Assembly: GCA_022402465.1 (NCBI GenBank)
Contig: JAKRSH010000034.1
Location: 1 to 64,000, forward strand
Direction: 5' to 3'
DNA: 64,000 nt
From: Leptospiraceae bacterium
GTDB taxonomy: Bacteria; Spirochaetota; Leptospiria; Leptospirales; Leptospiraceae
A model generated the notes under the pieces. The model ran no database searches. It was not told the DNA's origin and saw nothing but the letters and a program-made list of their open reading frames with translations. Both the position numbers and the translations under genes were made by a program. Below, one piece after another: positions 8,843 to 17,787 of the stretch (positions are counted from its first letter, which is position 1; every line of letters begins with the position of its first letter).

Positions 8843-10200
8843 AACAAAATACTTTTGTACACAAATTGATTTATACTCTGGTCTTATTTGTATTTTTTGT
8901 AAGTATTCCTCTGAATGCGGATGTGGATGTTTTCTTTCAGCCGAATTTTTATTCATATCAATTTATTGAAAAGGATCTTGTACAAGGCTACAGGAATAGA
9001 AATTCTTCTCAGGTATATAGAATTGGAACAGAGGTAGAAGTAGAGAATGAATTTGCAAAAGTAGAAATACAGGCTAGTTTCTTCTCTAATCCAAGACAAG
9101 AGAATGGAATCTATTTAGGCAGAGAAGCCTATCTTGCCTTTCCTATACAAGGCTTTACTTTAAATATTGGAAGGAAAAGTTTCACAAATAAACACCCTCT
9201 CTCTAAAACCACCTATACAGAATTAGATGGAACGGAGGGTGTATCCTTGGATGTAGAGATTTGGGAAAACATCTATTGGCAGATCAGCCTTTGGGATAGT
9301 TATCGTGCTTATCCGATCTGGGAATACAACCAAACAGAAGTTTACGATAATTTACTCAAGCAAGAATTTCGAAAAGGGGAAAGGTCTAGGCATGGAACAA
9401 ATTTTCTTTGGACAAGTCAGTATATAGATTTTACTACTGATTTTTATTATTTAAATTTTGGTGATTGGGGAAGGTATTCTTCCGATGATCTGAATTTACA
9501 AAGAAGAGAATCAGGTGATGGAGATTTTTACCACCGCACTCGCCTAGGATTGGTTGCAAAATGGGAAGGTTTTCGTGTCTCAGGTATGGTACATATTGCA
9601 CGTGGTTTGGATAAAACGTTCGCAGACCCCAAAAGACCAGAGCGCAGTCTTCCCATAAGGGGGGAAGCTGTTCAACTTGAAATAGGATTTTTCAAGAAAG
9701 ATTTTTTTACTTTTCTCTCTGGATTTGTCCCTAACACAATGCAGACAGCCTCGAGCGATCAAGCAACTACCATTGGTTATGTGGGTATGGGGAATTCTCC
9801 TTTATCTGGAGCCTTCCTTACTAGAACTATGAATGTTTATCCAAGTGCCTGGGTAACAGAATTTGGACTAGAGTCTATCCAAGAAATTAAAGGAAGAAGG
9901 AGTTCCTCTTTTCTTGGTAGGTGGGGAGCTGGGTATGTTTGGAATCCCATACAACTTAGTATTTTAATTGAAACATTAGTTCCTAGAATCCTGCAAAGGG
10001 AAGATAGAGGAGAAATCAGTCTTAGAAAGGTGGATTATGCAAAGCAGACTTTTTCAGAGGCTACAGCAAGAATAGAATATATCAGGATTTCAGCAGCAAC
10101 AGAGTTTCATTTTGGTATGGAATTGAGTTATCTTTGGACTAGTAAGGAAGTAGGTATAGAAGGAACAGGGGTTCGCCTTTATGGAGGAGTACTATTTTGA
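8839..10200 (+). CDS. Outer-membrane beta-barrel protein
   Basis: I place the start at ATG 8839, overlapping the previous stop, because it opens a signal peptide (core IYTLVLFVFFVSIPLNA) with cleavage after LNA. The mature chain of about 430 residues is rich in alternating aromatic/polar strands (FFQPNFYSYQF, WQISLWDSY, DFTTDFYYLNF) and ends in Phe after LYGGVLF, the usual barrel insertion signal. No plug or peptidoglycan domain is visible. It resembles unclassified spirochaetal porin-like proteins; the substrate is unknown. The PLD-type lipoprotein gene downstream starts inside its stop codon, so the three genes form a coupled set. Confidence 0.7.
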   Translation: MKQNTFVHKLIYTLVLFVFFVSIPLNADVDVFFQPNFYSYQFIEKDLVQGYRNRNSSQVYRIGTEVEVENEFAKVEIQASFFSNPRQENGIYLGREAYLAFPIQGFTLNIGRKSFTNKHPLSKTTYTELDGTEGVSLDVEIWENIYWQISLWDSYRAYPIWEYNQTEVYDNLLKQEFRKGERSRHGTNFLWTSQYIDFTTDFYYLNFGDWGRYSSDDLNLQRRESGDGDFYHRTRLGLVAKWEGFRVSGMVHIARGLDKTFADPKRPERSLPIRGEAVQLEIGFFKKDFFTFLSGFVPNTMQTASSDQATTIGYVGMGNSPLSGAFLTRTMNVYPSAWVTEFGLESIQEIKGRRSSSFLGRWGAGYVWNPIQLSILIETLVPRILQREDRGEISLRKVDYAKQTFSEATARIEYIRISAATEFHFGMELSYLWTSKEVGIEGTGVRLYGGVLF

Positions 10201-11906
10201 AATTAGAATATACTAATAAAATTAATTTTAATCAAAAAAGATTAGACCTAAGTAGAATCATAATACTTCTAAGTCTAGTATTTCTTAGTCAATGCAAGCA
10301 AGCAAATAACTCTAAGGATCTCTCTGCACTCTTGGGTCTTGTAGCTGAGGATAATACTTGGAGAGTAATTTTTTCTTATCCTGGTAGAAACACCTCACTT
10401 CAGAAAAGGGAAGAAGCAAAGAGGGAAATTATTTCAATCATTAGTGAAACAAAAAGAAGTCTTCTGATCCATGCCTATGGTCTCACGGATGAAGATATCA
10501 TTAAAGAGATTGCAAAGGCCATGGAACGTTCCGTAGAGATTCAAATTGTGGCAGACTCAGAGAGAAATTATGATCTTCTAAAGAAGTATAAAATTCCTTA
10601 TGCAATTTGGAGGGGCTCAGGTCTTCACCATATCAAAGTTATTCTTAGTGATCATACAAGAATGTTTACAGGAACAGGTAATTTTACAACCCAGGGACTC
10701 TTAACAGACTACGATGGTTACCTTAGCTTTCGATTTTCTGAATCCATGGGCAAAGAATTTGAATTGCTTATCAATGAAAAATATTCTTATCCCTTGCTTT
10801 CATGGAATGATTTTTATTTTTATAATTCTCCCAAGAACGGAAGACAAATACAGAAAAGAATACTAGATGAGATTAGAACTGCTAAACGAAAAATTCAATT
10901 CCTTATCTATGCTCACTCGGATCCTGTCTTAAGCTATGAATTAATTCGGGCAAGTAAGCGAGGTGTATTTGTTGAAGGGATCTATGATAGACCAATCAGC
11001 GACCAAGGAAAAATTTTAGCTACTCTTCTTCCTCAAACAGGTTCAAGAATCTATGAAGATGAAAATGAAGATAGAATCGATGATGGAATATTTGGATTAG
11101 GTGGATTGAATCACCATAAAACAATCATTATAGATGACGAAATACTTTTATCTGGTTCCTTCAATTTTTCTTTAAACGCAAGAGATTCAAATCGAGAATT
11201 ATTTTATGAGACTAAAAATGCAAAAATCATAGAAGAATTTGCAAAAGAATTTCATAGAGTGAAGAACTCTTCAAGAATCTATCCACCTTCTTTCCTTGAA
11301 ATAGATGAGTTAACTAGCAAATCCAGATTTGTTTTTGAAAATGGCCATGGAATATTCCGCAGTTTGGGGATTCGAGCAGATTCTAATTTTGGTAATTTTC
11401 ATCCAATCTCTTCGGGTCTATTTGCAGGAAGTCGGAAAACGGAAAACCTCAATTGGCCTAGATCTAGTCAAATCGATTCTAGCCTTGATCCTAAAGGCAG
11501 CTATGCTAGTTCTACGCTAGGATTTAATGCGAATTTATTTCTAGCCTTGCCAATCTTGCCCTTAAAAGTCTTGGATTCAAATCATTCTCTAGGATCAATA
11601 TTGGTATTTGAAAGACAGGTAGAACTAAAAATGGCTCATGTTTGGACTTGGAACAGAGGATGGTTGAGTTCGGATCTTGTGAAACTAAGCAAGCAAGAAT
11701 ATCTATTGGTGGGTGATGCTCTCAAAGGAACAAACCCTACAGCCTGGCTCGTTTTGGAAGGTAGGGAAGGGCAGGAAAATTTTGCAAGCTGCTTCTACCC
11801 CAAGGGAAGATCATTTCCTTCTGAGTTAGAATATCTGGCTGAGGAGAATCAAATACAAAATATGATTCAATTTGGTAGAAGAGTTGTTTCTTGTTCAGAA
11901 ATATAA
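10197..11906 (+). CDS. Phospholipase D-fold lipoprotein
   Basis: It starts at TTG 10197, inside the upstream TGA, with GGAGGAG 8-9 nt before it. A hydrophobic stretch ends in lipobox LSQC. Two HKD motifs follow: HHIKVILSD with GTGNF, and HHKTIIIDD with SGSFNF, giving the paired active site of the PLD superfamily (phosphodiesterases including Nuc-type nucleases, phospholipases and cardiolipin synthases). No transmembrane pair of the cardiolipin-synthase type is seen. About 200 C-terminal residues are unrecognised and rich in Ser, Trp and aromatics. Lipid anchoring and the barrel partner suggest action at the envelope or outside. Whether DNA or lipid is the substrate is open. Confidence 0.8.
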   Translation: MKLEYTNKINFNQKRLDLSRIIILLSLVFLSQCKQANNSKDLSALLGLVAEDNTWRVIFSYPGRNTSLQKREEAKREIISIISETKRSLLIHAYGLTDEDIIKEIAKAMERSVEIQIVADSERNYDLLKKYKIPYAIWRGSGLHHIKVILSDHTRMFTGTGNFTTQGLLTDYDGYLSFRFSESMGKEFELLINEKYSYPLLSWNDFYFYNSPKNGRQIQKRILDEIRTAKRKIQFLIYAHSDPVLSYELIRASKRGVFVEGIYDRPISDQGKILATLLPQTGSRIYEDENEDRIDDGIFGLGGLNHHKTIIIDDEILLSGSFNFSLNARDSNRELFYETKNAKIIEEFAKEFHRVKNSSRIYPPSFLEIDELTSKSRFVFENGHGIFRSLGIRADSNFGNFHPISSGLFAGSRKTENLNWPRSSQIDSSLDPKGSYASSTLGFNANLFLALPILPLKVLDSNHSLGSILVFERQVELKMAHVWTWNRGWLSSDLVKLSKQEYLLVGDALKGTNPTAWLVLEGREGQENFASCFYPKGRSFPSELEYLAEENQIQNMIQFGRRVVSCSEI

Positions 11907-12037
11907 AACCCAAGAAGGGATGTATCTTATTATAAAGAAGTGAATTAGAACTTGAGCCTTGTTGCCTGGGTCTTTGTTAATTGGGAGGATGAATATCAAA
12001 CCAAAAGTGGAAATAAATAATTGTGTAAAAATAAAAC

Positions 12038-12115
<78 letters not shown>

Positions 12116-12226
12116 AAAACCATAGTTTATTTTGCCATTTTTTTGGCAATGCAAATAATTTTCTTGTCCTTTAAATTCTAGGAGGCAGAATGGTGCTTTG
12201 ATACTGGTATTAGGTGGTAATCGCTT

Positions 12227-13288
12227 TTGAGTCAATCTGCTAATGAATTCGTAATTGAACATTATGAGAAGAAGATCTACGATCAGAAACAACTTTTAGA
12301 AATCTCCAAGGCTCTTAACTCGACCTTGGATTACCGGTATTTGATTGATGCAATTTTAAATATTTGCCTAGCACAGCTTCAAACCTTGAATGCTGCCATG
12401 TATTTAGAGACGGAAGTAGATTCTCAACTTTTCCGAATGGAGCAAAGCTTCAAGGGCTTTGATATTGGTTCCAAAGAATTAGAATACGAGATTCCTATGG
12501 ATTCTCCTTTGATCCACTTTTTAGCCGAAAAGCCCAAGGCAACCTTACTGAGTTATGTACTCAGCATACCAGAACTGAAAGAAGATCCTGTCGTTCTTTT
12601 TCTCAAGCACTTAGGTGCTGAGATTCTTGTTCCTCTCAATGCAAAAGGCAGGGTCAATGGCTTGCTGATTCTCGGAGAGAAGATGATTCTGAGCGAGTAT
12701 TTAGAGGAAGAAAAAGAATTCATGACCACTCTCGCTTCTCTAGCAGGGATAGCAGTTGAAAATGCCCGATTGTACGAGCTTGCCACGGTTGATATGATGA
12801 CCAGCCTCAAAGTTCACCATTACTTTCAGACCAAGCTTAAGGAAGAGATGGATCGTTGCCGTAAGAAAGCAACCAATTGTACCTTACTCTTTACAGATGT
12901 GGATAAGTTTAAAGTTTTCAATGATACGTATGGACACCAAGCGGGAGACGTAGTTTTAATTGAAGTAGCTAAACAATTGATCAACCACGCTGGTCGCCAT
13001 GATATTGCAGCACGTTACGGTGGGGAAGAATTCTGTTTAGTTATGCCAGGTGCAGATGAGAACGCAGGCTTTCAAATGGGTGAGAGGATACGTAAGGCTG
13101 TAGAAGCAATGGCTGTTAAGAATCCAAACACAGGGGAAGATATGAAAGTCACGCTTTCTGTTGGGATTTCAAGCTTTAAGATCAGTGATAGAAGCAATAA
13201 AGACCTAATTGAAAGAGCTGATAAGGCACTTTACCAGGCTAAGCATTCTGGAAGAAATAGAACAATTTGTTATAAGCAAGAATCTTAA
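12227..13288 (+). CDS. GAF-GGDEF diguanylate cyclase
   Basis: A cytosolic protein of 353 residues. The N-terminal half (about 20-180) is GAF-like (LAQLQTLNAAMYL, LVPLNAKGRVNGLLILGE), and the C-terminal half is a GGDEF domain with intact active site RYGGEEF and FTDVDKFKVFNDTYGH upstream, so c-di-GMP synthesis is likely. The product-inhibition I-site RxxD is not conserved: the Asp is present but Gly sits at the Arg position (GRHD), suggesting less feedback control. The start is TTG 12227 with AGGTGG about 9 nt upstream. It stands with a DUF1577/PilZ protein gene and a degenerate HD-GYP gene in the same window. Confidence 0.92.
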   Translation: MSQSANEFVIEHYEKKIYDQKQLLEISKALNSTLDYRYLIDAILNICLAQLQTLNAAMYLETEVDSQLFRMEQSFKGFDIGSKELEYEIPMDSPLIHFLAEKPKATLLSYVLSIPELKEDPVVLFLKHLGAEILVPLNAKGRVNGLLILGEKMILSEYLEEEKEFMTTLASLAGIAVENARLYELATVDMMTSLKVHHYFQTKLKEEMDRCRKKATNCTLLFTDVDKFKVFNDTYGHQAGDVVLIEVAKQLINHAGRHDIAARYGGEEFCLVMPGADENAGFQMGERIRKAVEAMAVKNPNTGEDMKVTLSVGISSFKISDRSNKDLIERADKALYQAKHSGRNRTICYKQES

Positions 13289-13324
13289 TCCAACCGACAT
13301 TTATCCTAGATAGGAGACATGTCT

Positions 13325-13543
13325 ATGTTGGATGCAAAAGTCAAAGTTTATGATGAAAAAGAAGAATCTCTTTCCGAAAAGATTCGTAACCGAGCACTGA
13401 GTCAGCACCAATTCGATTTCTCACCATATTCTTGTTATATTGAATACAAGGCTTCCGACAAGGATACTAGAATTGAATTCCGAGATTGCGTAATTGATTA
13501 CTCTCGTTGCAAGAATTCAAGATGTATCAAAAAGCTTACCTAA
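13325..13543 (+). CDS. Small conserved-looking cytosolic protein, function unknown
   Basis: About 72 residues, acidic N-terminus, then a compact segment with three cysteines (DCVIDYSRCKNSRC). AGGAG at 13312-13316 is 8 nt before ATG 13325 but only 2 nt before ATG 13319, so the second ATG is preferred. It sits between the GGDEF gene and the aspartic-protease-like lipoprotein gene, overlapping the latter by about 22 bp. I do not recognise it. Confidence 0.6.
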   Translation: MLDAKVKVYDEKEESLSEKIRNRALSQHQFDFSPYSCYIEYKASDKDTRIEFRDCVIDYSRCKNSRCIKKLT

Positions 13544-14433
13544 TTCTAAGTATCTTTCTTCTGGCAAGCCATTGCCAAAATTTTCCATCCCAAAAAAGTT
13601 CTCTAGCTGAAATTCCCATTTCAAAATACATCTATAAAATTGCTCACAACCAAGTTTTTCTAAAAGTCTATGTTCAATCACTAGGAAGTAGAGAGGTTCA
13701 AGAGCGTTGGGCCTTGCTCGATTCAGGTTCAACCGTTAACTTAATGTTAGATAAGGATTTGGATACAGAAATTAAGCAGATTGCATGGCTGCCTAATTCT
13801 GAAAATTACTCTAAATTGGAGTTTCATAATCTTGGCACAGCCTTGCCCAAGCAGTATGATCTAGTTTTAGGTGCTCCTTTTTTTCTGACACATTGTCTTA
13901 TTTTCGAAAATGCAGTTCCAATAAGCATAGAGCAAAATCATAAGAAAAAATGTTTCACAAGCCCAAGGTATGTATCAGCTAAAGAAAACTTTCCAAATTA
14001 TAGAATTACTATGGACCTTATTGCAAAAGAAGGATTAATTCACACAAGCGTACAAATTGGTACAAAGCAAGAATTAATGGCTATTGATACAGGCTCAGGT
14101 TTAAGTTCTCTGCCATTGTCTAAATTTCAGGAAGACTTGGTTTCATTAAATGAATCTATTCTAGTGATGGACATTTATGGGGAAAAAAATCCAAGAAAAC
14201 TCTATTCTTTGGCAAGACCCATTCGCTTAAAGGAACTTGCATTTGTTCCTGCCAAAATCTTGGATAGCGATGAAGTTTGGGATCGCAAGGAGGGATATTC
14301 CAGCACTCTCGGAGTGGATTTTCTAAAAACATTTCGCGTTTACATTGACTTTGGGTCTAAAATATTGGGAATAGATAGCAATGAAAGCAAGCAAGGGCAA
14401 GATCATAGTAGCAATGAGTGGGGGAGTCGATAG
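13522..14433 (+). CDS. Lipoprotein with two retropepsin-like aspartic protease lobes
   Basis: ATG 13522 opens a lipoprotein signal (core YLILSIFLLASHC, lipobox ASHC). Two catalytic-type motifs follow: LLDSGSTVNLML at about residue 70 and AIDTGSGLSSLPL at about 190. Each is followed by a second-half motif of the aspartic protease fold (YDLVLGAPFF and STLGVDFLKTF...VYIDFG). This is the two-lobed layout of pepsins rather than the single lobe of retropepsins, in one 303-residue envelope protein. Both D-S/T-G triads are intact. The 3' end overlaps mnmA by 53 bp. The substrate is unknown; processing of envelope proteins would be a reasonable guess. Confidence 0.7.
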   Translation: MYQKAYLILSIFLLASHCQNFPSQKSSLAEIPISKYIYKIAHNQVFLKVYVQSLGSREVQERWALLDSGSTVNLMLDKDLDTEIKQIAWLPNSENYSKLEFHNLGTALPKQYDLVLGAPFFLTHCLIFENAVPISIEQNHKKKCFTSPRYVSAKENFPNYRITMDLIAKEGLIHTSVQIGTKQELMAIDTGSGLSSLPLSKFQEDLVSLNESILVMDIYGEKNPRKLYSLARPIRLKELAFVPAKILDSDEVWDRKEGYSSTLGVDFLKTFRVYIDFGSKILGIDSNESKQGQDHSSNEWGSR

Positions 14434-15523
14434 CGCTGTAGCCGCAGGGCTTCTCATGGAAGAAGGCTATGAGGTTATAGGAGTCAATTTAAGAACTTGG
14501 GAATACGAAGCCCCAGCCTGTGATACTACCAAAAAGTCTTGCTGTTCTCCCGAAGACATTCGAGATGCTCGTGATGTTGGGCTTTCCCTTAAGATTCCTT
14601 TTTATGTTGTAAAAATGGAGAAAATTTTTGGAGAAAGAGTGATAGACCGATTTATCGATGATTATAAATCAGGAAGAACTCCTAATCCATGTGTTGAATG
14701 CAACACCTTTGTAAAGTTTGGTGCCTTATTTGATAAAGCTAAAACCTTAGGTATAGAGAAGATAGCTACTGGACATTATGCACAGACCCATTACGAAAAT
14801 GGTAGATGGTCTATTGCAAATGGTGCTGATAATACCAAAAACCAAGCCTATTATTTGTATGGCTTGTCCCAAGAAAATATTTCGAACACAGTATTCCCTT
14901 TAGGTGGAATGCAAAAGTCGGAAGTTCGTGAGATTGCCAGAAGAATGGGATTGCCGGTTGCTGATAAACCTGAAAGCCAAGAGATTTGTTTTATTCCTGA
15001 AAATGATTATAGAAAATTCTTAGAAAAGAAATCTGTGCAGTTCACTCCTGGCTTTTTTAAAATGGGTGATGGCAGAATTCTAGGTAAGCACAGTGGCAAA
15101 GAAAAATTCACTATAGGCCAAAGAAAAGGATTGGGTATTTCTTGGAAAAATCCTCTCTACGTTCTTGCTATTGAAGATGATGGAACTGTTATTTTGGGAG
15201 AAGAGAACGAAACCTATTGTTCACAATTCGTTGTTGAGGATGTAACTCTCCAAGGTTGGAATCCATTTTCCGAAGGTGAATCTCGTGAAGCAAGGATACA
15301 AGTTCGTTACAGACATTCACCTATCTCTTGTATGGTGCAATATAAAAATACAAAATACATCATTCGTCCATTAGAAGATGTGCGTGGTGTAACACCTGGT
15401 CAGTCTGCTGTTTTTTATCCTAGCAATGGAACCCATCTCTTGGGAGGTGGAATAGTCGAAAAGGGCAGTATAGAGCTATCTATACGAACAGCACAAATTG
15501 TTGCTGAGACTGTAGAGGTTTAA
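14381..15523 (+). CDS. mnmA: tRNA-specific 2-thiouridylase MnmA
   Basis: MnmA activates U34 of Lys, Glu and Gln tRNAs with ATP and inserts sulfur relayed from IscS/Tus-type carriers. The PP-loop is AMSGGVDSAV near the N-terminus; the catalytic cysteines are in TPNPCVECN and ESQEICFIP; the tRNA-binding region has ATGHYAQ and NKNQAYYLYGL-like NTKNQAYYLYGL; the C-terminal beta-barrel contains FTIGQRKGLGI. The length of 380 residues is usual for the family. It overlaps the preceding gene by 53 bp, so ribosome access probably depends on upstream translation. Confidence 0.96.
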   Translation: MKASKGKIIVAMSGGVDSAVAAGLLMEEGYEVIGVNLRTWEYEAPACDTTKKSCCSPEDIRDARDVGLSLKIPFYVVKMEKIFGERVIDRFIDDYKSGRTPNPCVECNTFVKFGALFDKAKTLGIEKIATGHYAQTHYENGRWSIANGADNTKNQAYYLYGLSQENISNTVFPLGGMQKSEVREIARRMGLPVADKPESQEICFIPENDYRKFLEKKSVQFTPGFFKMGDGRILGKHSGKEKFTIGQRKGLGISWKNPLYVLAIEDDGTVILGEENETYCSQFVVEDVTLQGWNPFSEGESREARIQVRYRHSPISCMVQYKNTKYIIRPLEDVRGVTPGQSAVFYPSNGTHLLGGGIVEKGSIELSIRTAQIVAETVEV

Positions 15524-15528
15524 GAATT

Positions 15529-17775
15529 TTGAAGAGCAATTCTACTCTTCTTATTATCGGAGGGGGCTTGCTGCAAGTTCCTATCATCCAAACAGCTAAA
15601 ACCATGAAACTCAAAACTGTTGTAGCTGATATGAATCCAGATTCTATTGGCTTTCGCATTGCTGATGATAAAATACTCATGTCAACCAAAGATGTGGAAG
15701 GTATGGTTCGAGAAGCCAAGCGCTATGCTAAGGATAAACCAATTCATGGTGTTATTACGGCTGGGACTGATGCCTCTATGACTGTAGCTGCCGTAGCCAA
15801 CTCCCTAGATCTTCCTGGGATTCGCTTTATAGATGCTGAAGCTTGCTCAAACAAGGTAAAGATGAGAAAACGACTCAAGGAATATAAAGTTCCTATTCCA
15901 AATTTTGCAGAAGTATGGAATATACAGGATGCTAGAGATGCCTTAGAGTTCTTGAAATTTCCTTTGGTTATGAAACCAGCAGACAATATGGGAGCCAGAG
16001 GCGTAATCAAGCTAGAGAGCAGGGAAGATATTCAAAATGCATTTAAGCATGCTAAGAAATTTTGTCCGACAGGGGAACTCATTCTAGAAGAATATATGGT
16101 CGGACCAGAGGTCTCCGTTGATGCCTTATCCTTTGGTGGACGTTTCATGATTACAGGTATTGCTGACCGAATTATAGAAAGAGAGCCTTATTTTATAGAG
16201 GTTGGTCATAATATGCCTTCTGCCTTGAATTCGGATACATTGAAGGAAATTGAACGTGTTATGATCCAAGGAATGAAAGCACTTGGTATTACTCTTGGTG
16301 CAGGAAAGGGAGATATCAAGATAACTCCTGATGGAGTGAAAGTTGGCGAAATCGCCGCACGCTTGTCAGGTGGCTTTATGTCTGCTTTTACTTACCCTTT
16401 GTCCTCAGGAGTCAACTTAAATCGCGCTGCTATCCTTATTGCTATGGGAGAAGAGCCTGATAATCTTGAACCAGTTTTGAACAGAGTGTCCATAGAACGA
16501 TCACTACTCGCAAAACCAGGAAAGCTTTTAAGTATTAGTGGGCTCGATGAGGCTAAGAAAATCGAGGGAGTTAATGAAATATTTATCCAATCTAATGTTG
16601 GCGACATCATAAAAGAACCCACTAATAATATTGAAAAAACAGGTCATGTCATTATAACTTCTAATTCCTTGGATGATTCTGAAAAGATTTTCGAAAAGGT
16701 AAAATCTACACTGCAATTTGAAGTTGATGAAGTCTATGGTGTTACTGAAAAGGAAATGAACCAGAACGCTCGCAATAGATTCGGTAGAGAAATATGCTGG
16801 GTTTGCAAAATCTGTGATGGCACAGATTGCGCAAGTGGTGTTCCAGGGATGGGTGGAGTTGGTACTATGAGCAGCTTCCAGGATAATTCCAAGGCTCTTG
16901 CAGAATACCAAATACTTCCGCAATACATACGCAGTCATGTAGCTTCCAATATTGAAACCGATTTCCTTGGAAAAAAAATATCATCACCAATTATGGGAGC
17001 ACCAATGACAGGTGCCGTGACCAATATGAACGGGACTATGACGGATACTGAATATGCAAGCATAGTTCTAAAGGGATTTAATGAAGCAGGTTCCTTGGCC
17101 TGGTTAGGTGACGGAGCTACTCCTGATAAATATAAGGCTCTTCTACCAGAAATTTCTGCATACAAAGGACAATCTGTATTAATTTGTAAACCTAGAGAAG
17201 ATGAGGGTTTGTTAAGAGAAAGAATGCAAGAAGCAGAGATTCAGGGAGTCTTTGCAATTGGAATAGATATAGATGCCGTAAATTTCAAGACTATGTCATT
17301 GAAAAATTTAGCAAGTATTAGTCGCTCTATAAAAGAACTAGAGAATATTAGAAAATTTACCAAACTGCCCTTCATTCTTAAAGGTATTATGAATCCTGAA
17401 GATGCAATCCTCGCTGTAGAAGGAGGTTTTGATGCAATAGTTGTATCTAACCATGGAGGAAGAGTTCTTGACGGAATGCCAGGAACAGCTCGCGTTCTAC
17501 CTAAGATAGCAGAAAAAGTAAAAGGCAAGATTCATCTTTGTGTAGATGGCGGAATTCGCTCTGGAATGGATGTATTTAAAATGTTAGCCTTAGGTGCCGA
17601 TACAGCCTTGATTGGTCGCCCTGTAGCTATTGCAGCAGTAGGTGCTGAGTCAGCAGGAGTCAAATTTATTATACAAAAATTCAAGGAAGAGCTTAGACAA
17701 TCCATGAGTATTACTGGTTGTGAGAAACTAGACTCAATTTCGATTAAAATGCTTTTCCGAAAATTTGATAATTAA
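15529..17775 (+). CDS. ATP-grasp ligase fused to an FMN-dependent alpha-hydroxy-acid oxidoreductase-like domain
   Basis: The N-terminal 400 residues are an ATP-grasp enzyme related to CarB/PylC/PurK-type ligases (LLIIGGGLLQVPII, FPLVMKPADNMGARGV, ILEEYMVG, GEIAARLSGGF). A cysteine-rich linker follows (CWVCKICDGTDCASGVPG), then a TIM-barrel FMN domain with IVVSNHGGRVLDG, where His is the expected catalytic base, and LCVDGGIRSGMDVFKMLALG and IGRP for flavin phosphate. The linker plus barrel matches a clostridial-type alpha-hydroxy-acid oxidising protein, in which the cysteines open the protein. Fusion to a carboxylate-amine ligase suggests two steps on one carboxylic acid substrate, but the substrate is not evident. 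The start is TTG 15529, 5 nt after mnmA. Confidence 0.8.
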   Translation: MKSNSTLLIIGGGLLQVPIIQTAKTMKLKTVVADMNPDSIGFRIADDKILMSTKDVEGMVREAKRYAKDKPIHGVITAGTDASMTVAAVANSLDLPGIRFIDAEACSNKVKMRKRLKEYKVPIPNFAEVWNIQDARDALEFLKFPLVMKPADNMGARGVIKLESREDIQNAFKHAKKFCPTGELILEEYMVGPEVSVDALSFGGRFMITGIADRIIEREPYFIEVGHNMPSALNSDTLKEIERVMIQGMKALGITLGAGKGDIKITPDGVKVGEIAARLSGGFMSAFTYPLSSGVNLNRAAILIAMGEEPDNLEPVLNRVSIERSLLAKPGKLLSISGLDEAKKIEGVNEIFIQSNVGDIIKEPTNNIEKTGHVIITSNSLDDSEKIFEKVKSTLQFEVDEVYGVTEKEMNQNARNRFGREICWVCKICDGTDCASGVPGMGGVGTMSSFQDNSKALAEYQILPQYIRSHVASNIETDFLGKKISSPIMGAPMTGAVTNMNGTMTDTEYASIVLKGFNEAGSLAWLGDGATPDKYKALLPEISAYKGQSVLICKPREDEGLLRERMQEAEIQGVFAIGIDIDAVNFKTMSLKNLASISRSIKELENIRKFTKLPFILKGIMNPEDAILAVEGGFDAIVVSNHGGRVLDGMPGTARVLPKIAEKVKGKIHLCVDGGIRSGMDVFKMLALGADTALIGRPVAIAAVGAESAGVKFIIQKFKEELRQSMSITGCEKLDSISIKMLFRKFDN

Positions 17776-17787
17776 TCTAATGATGAT

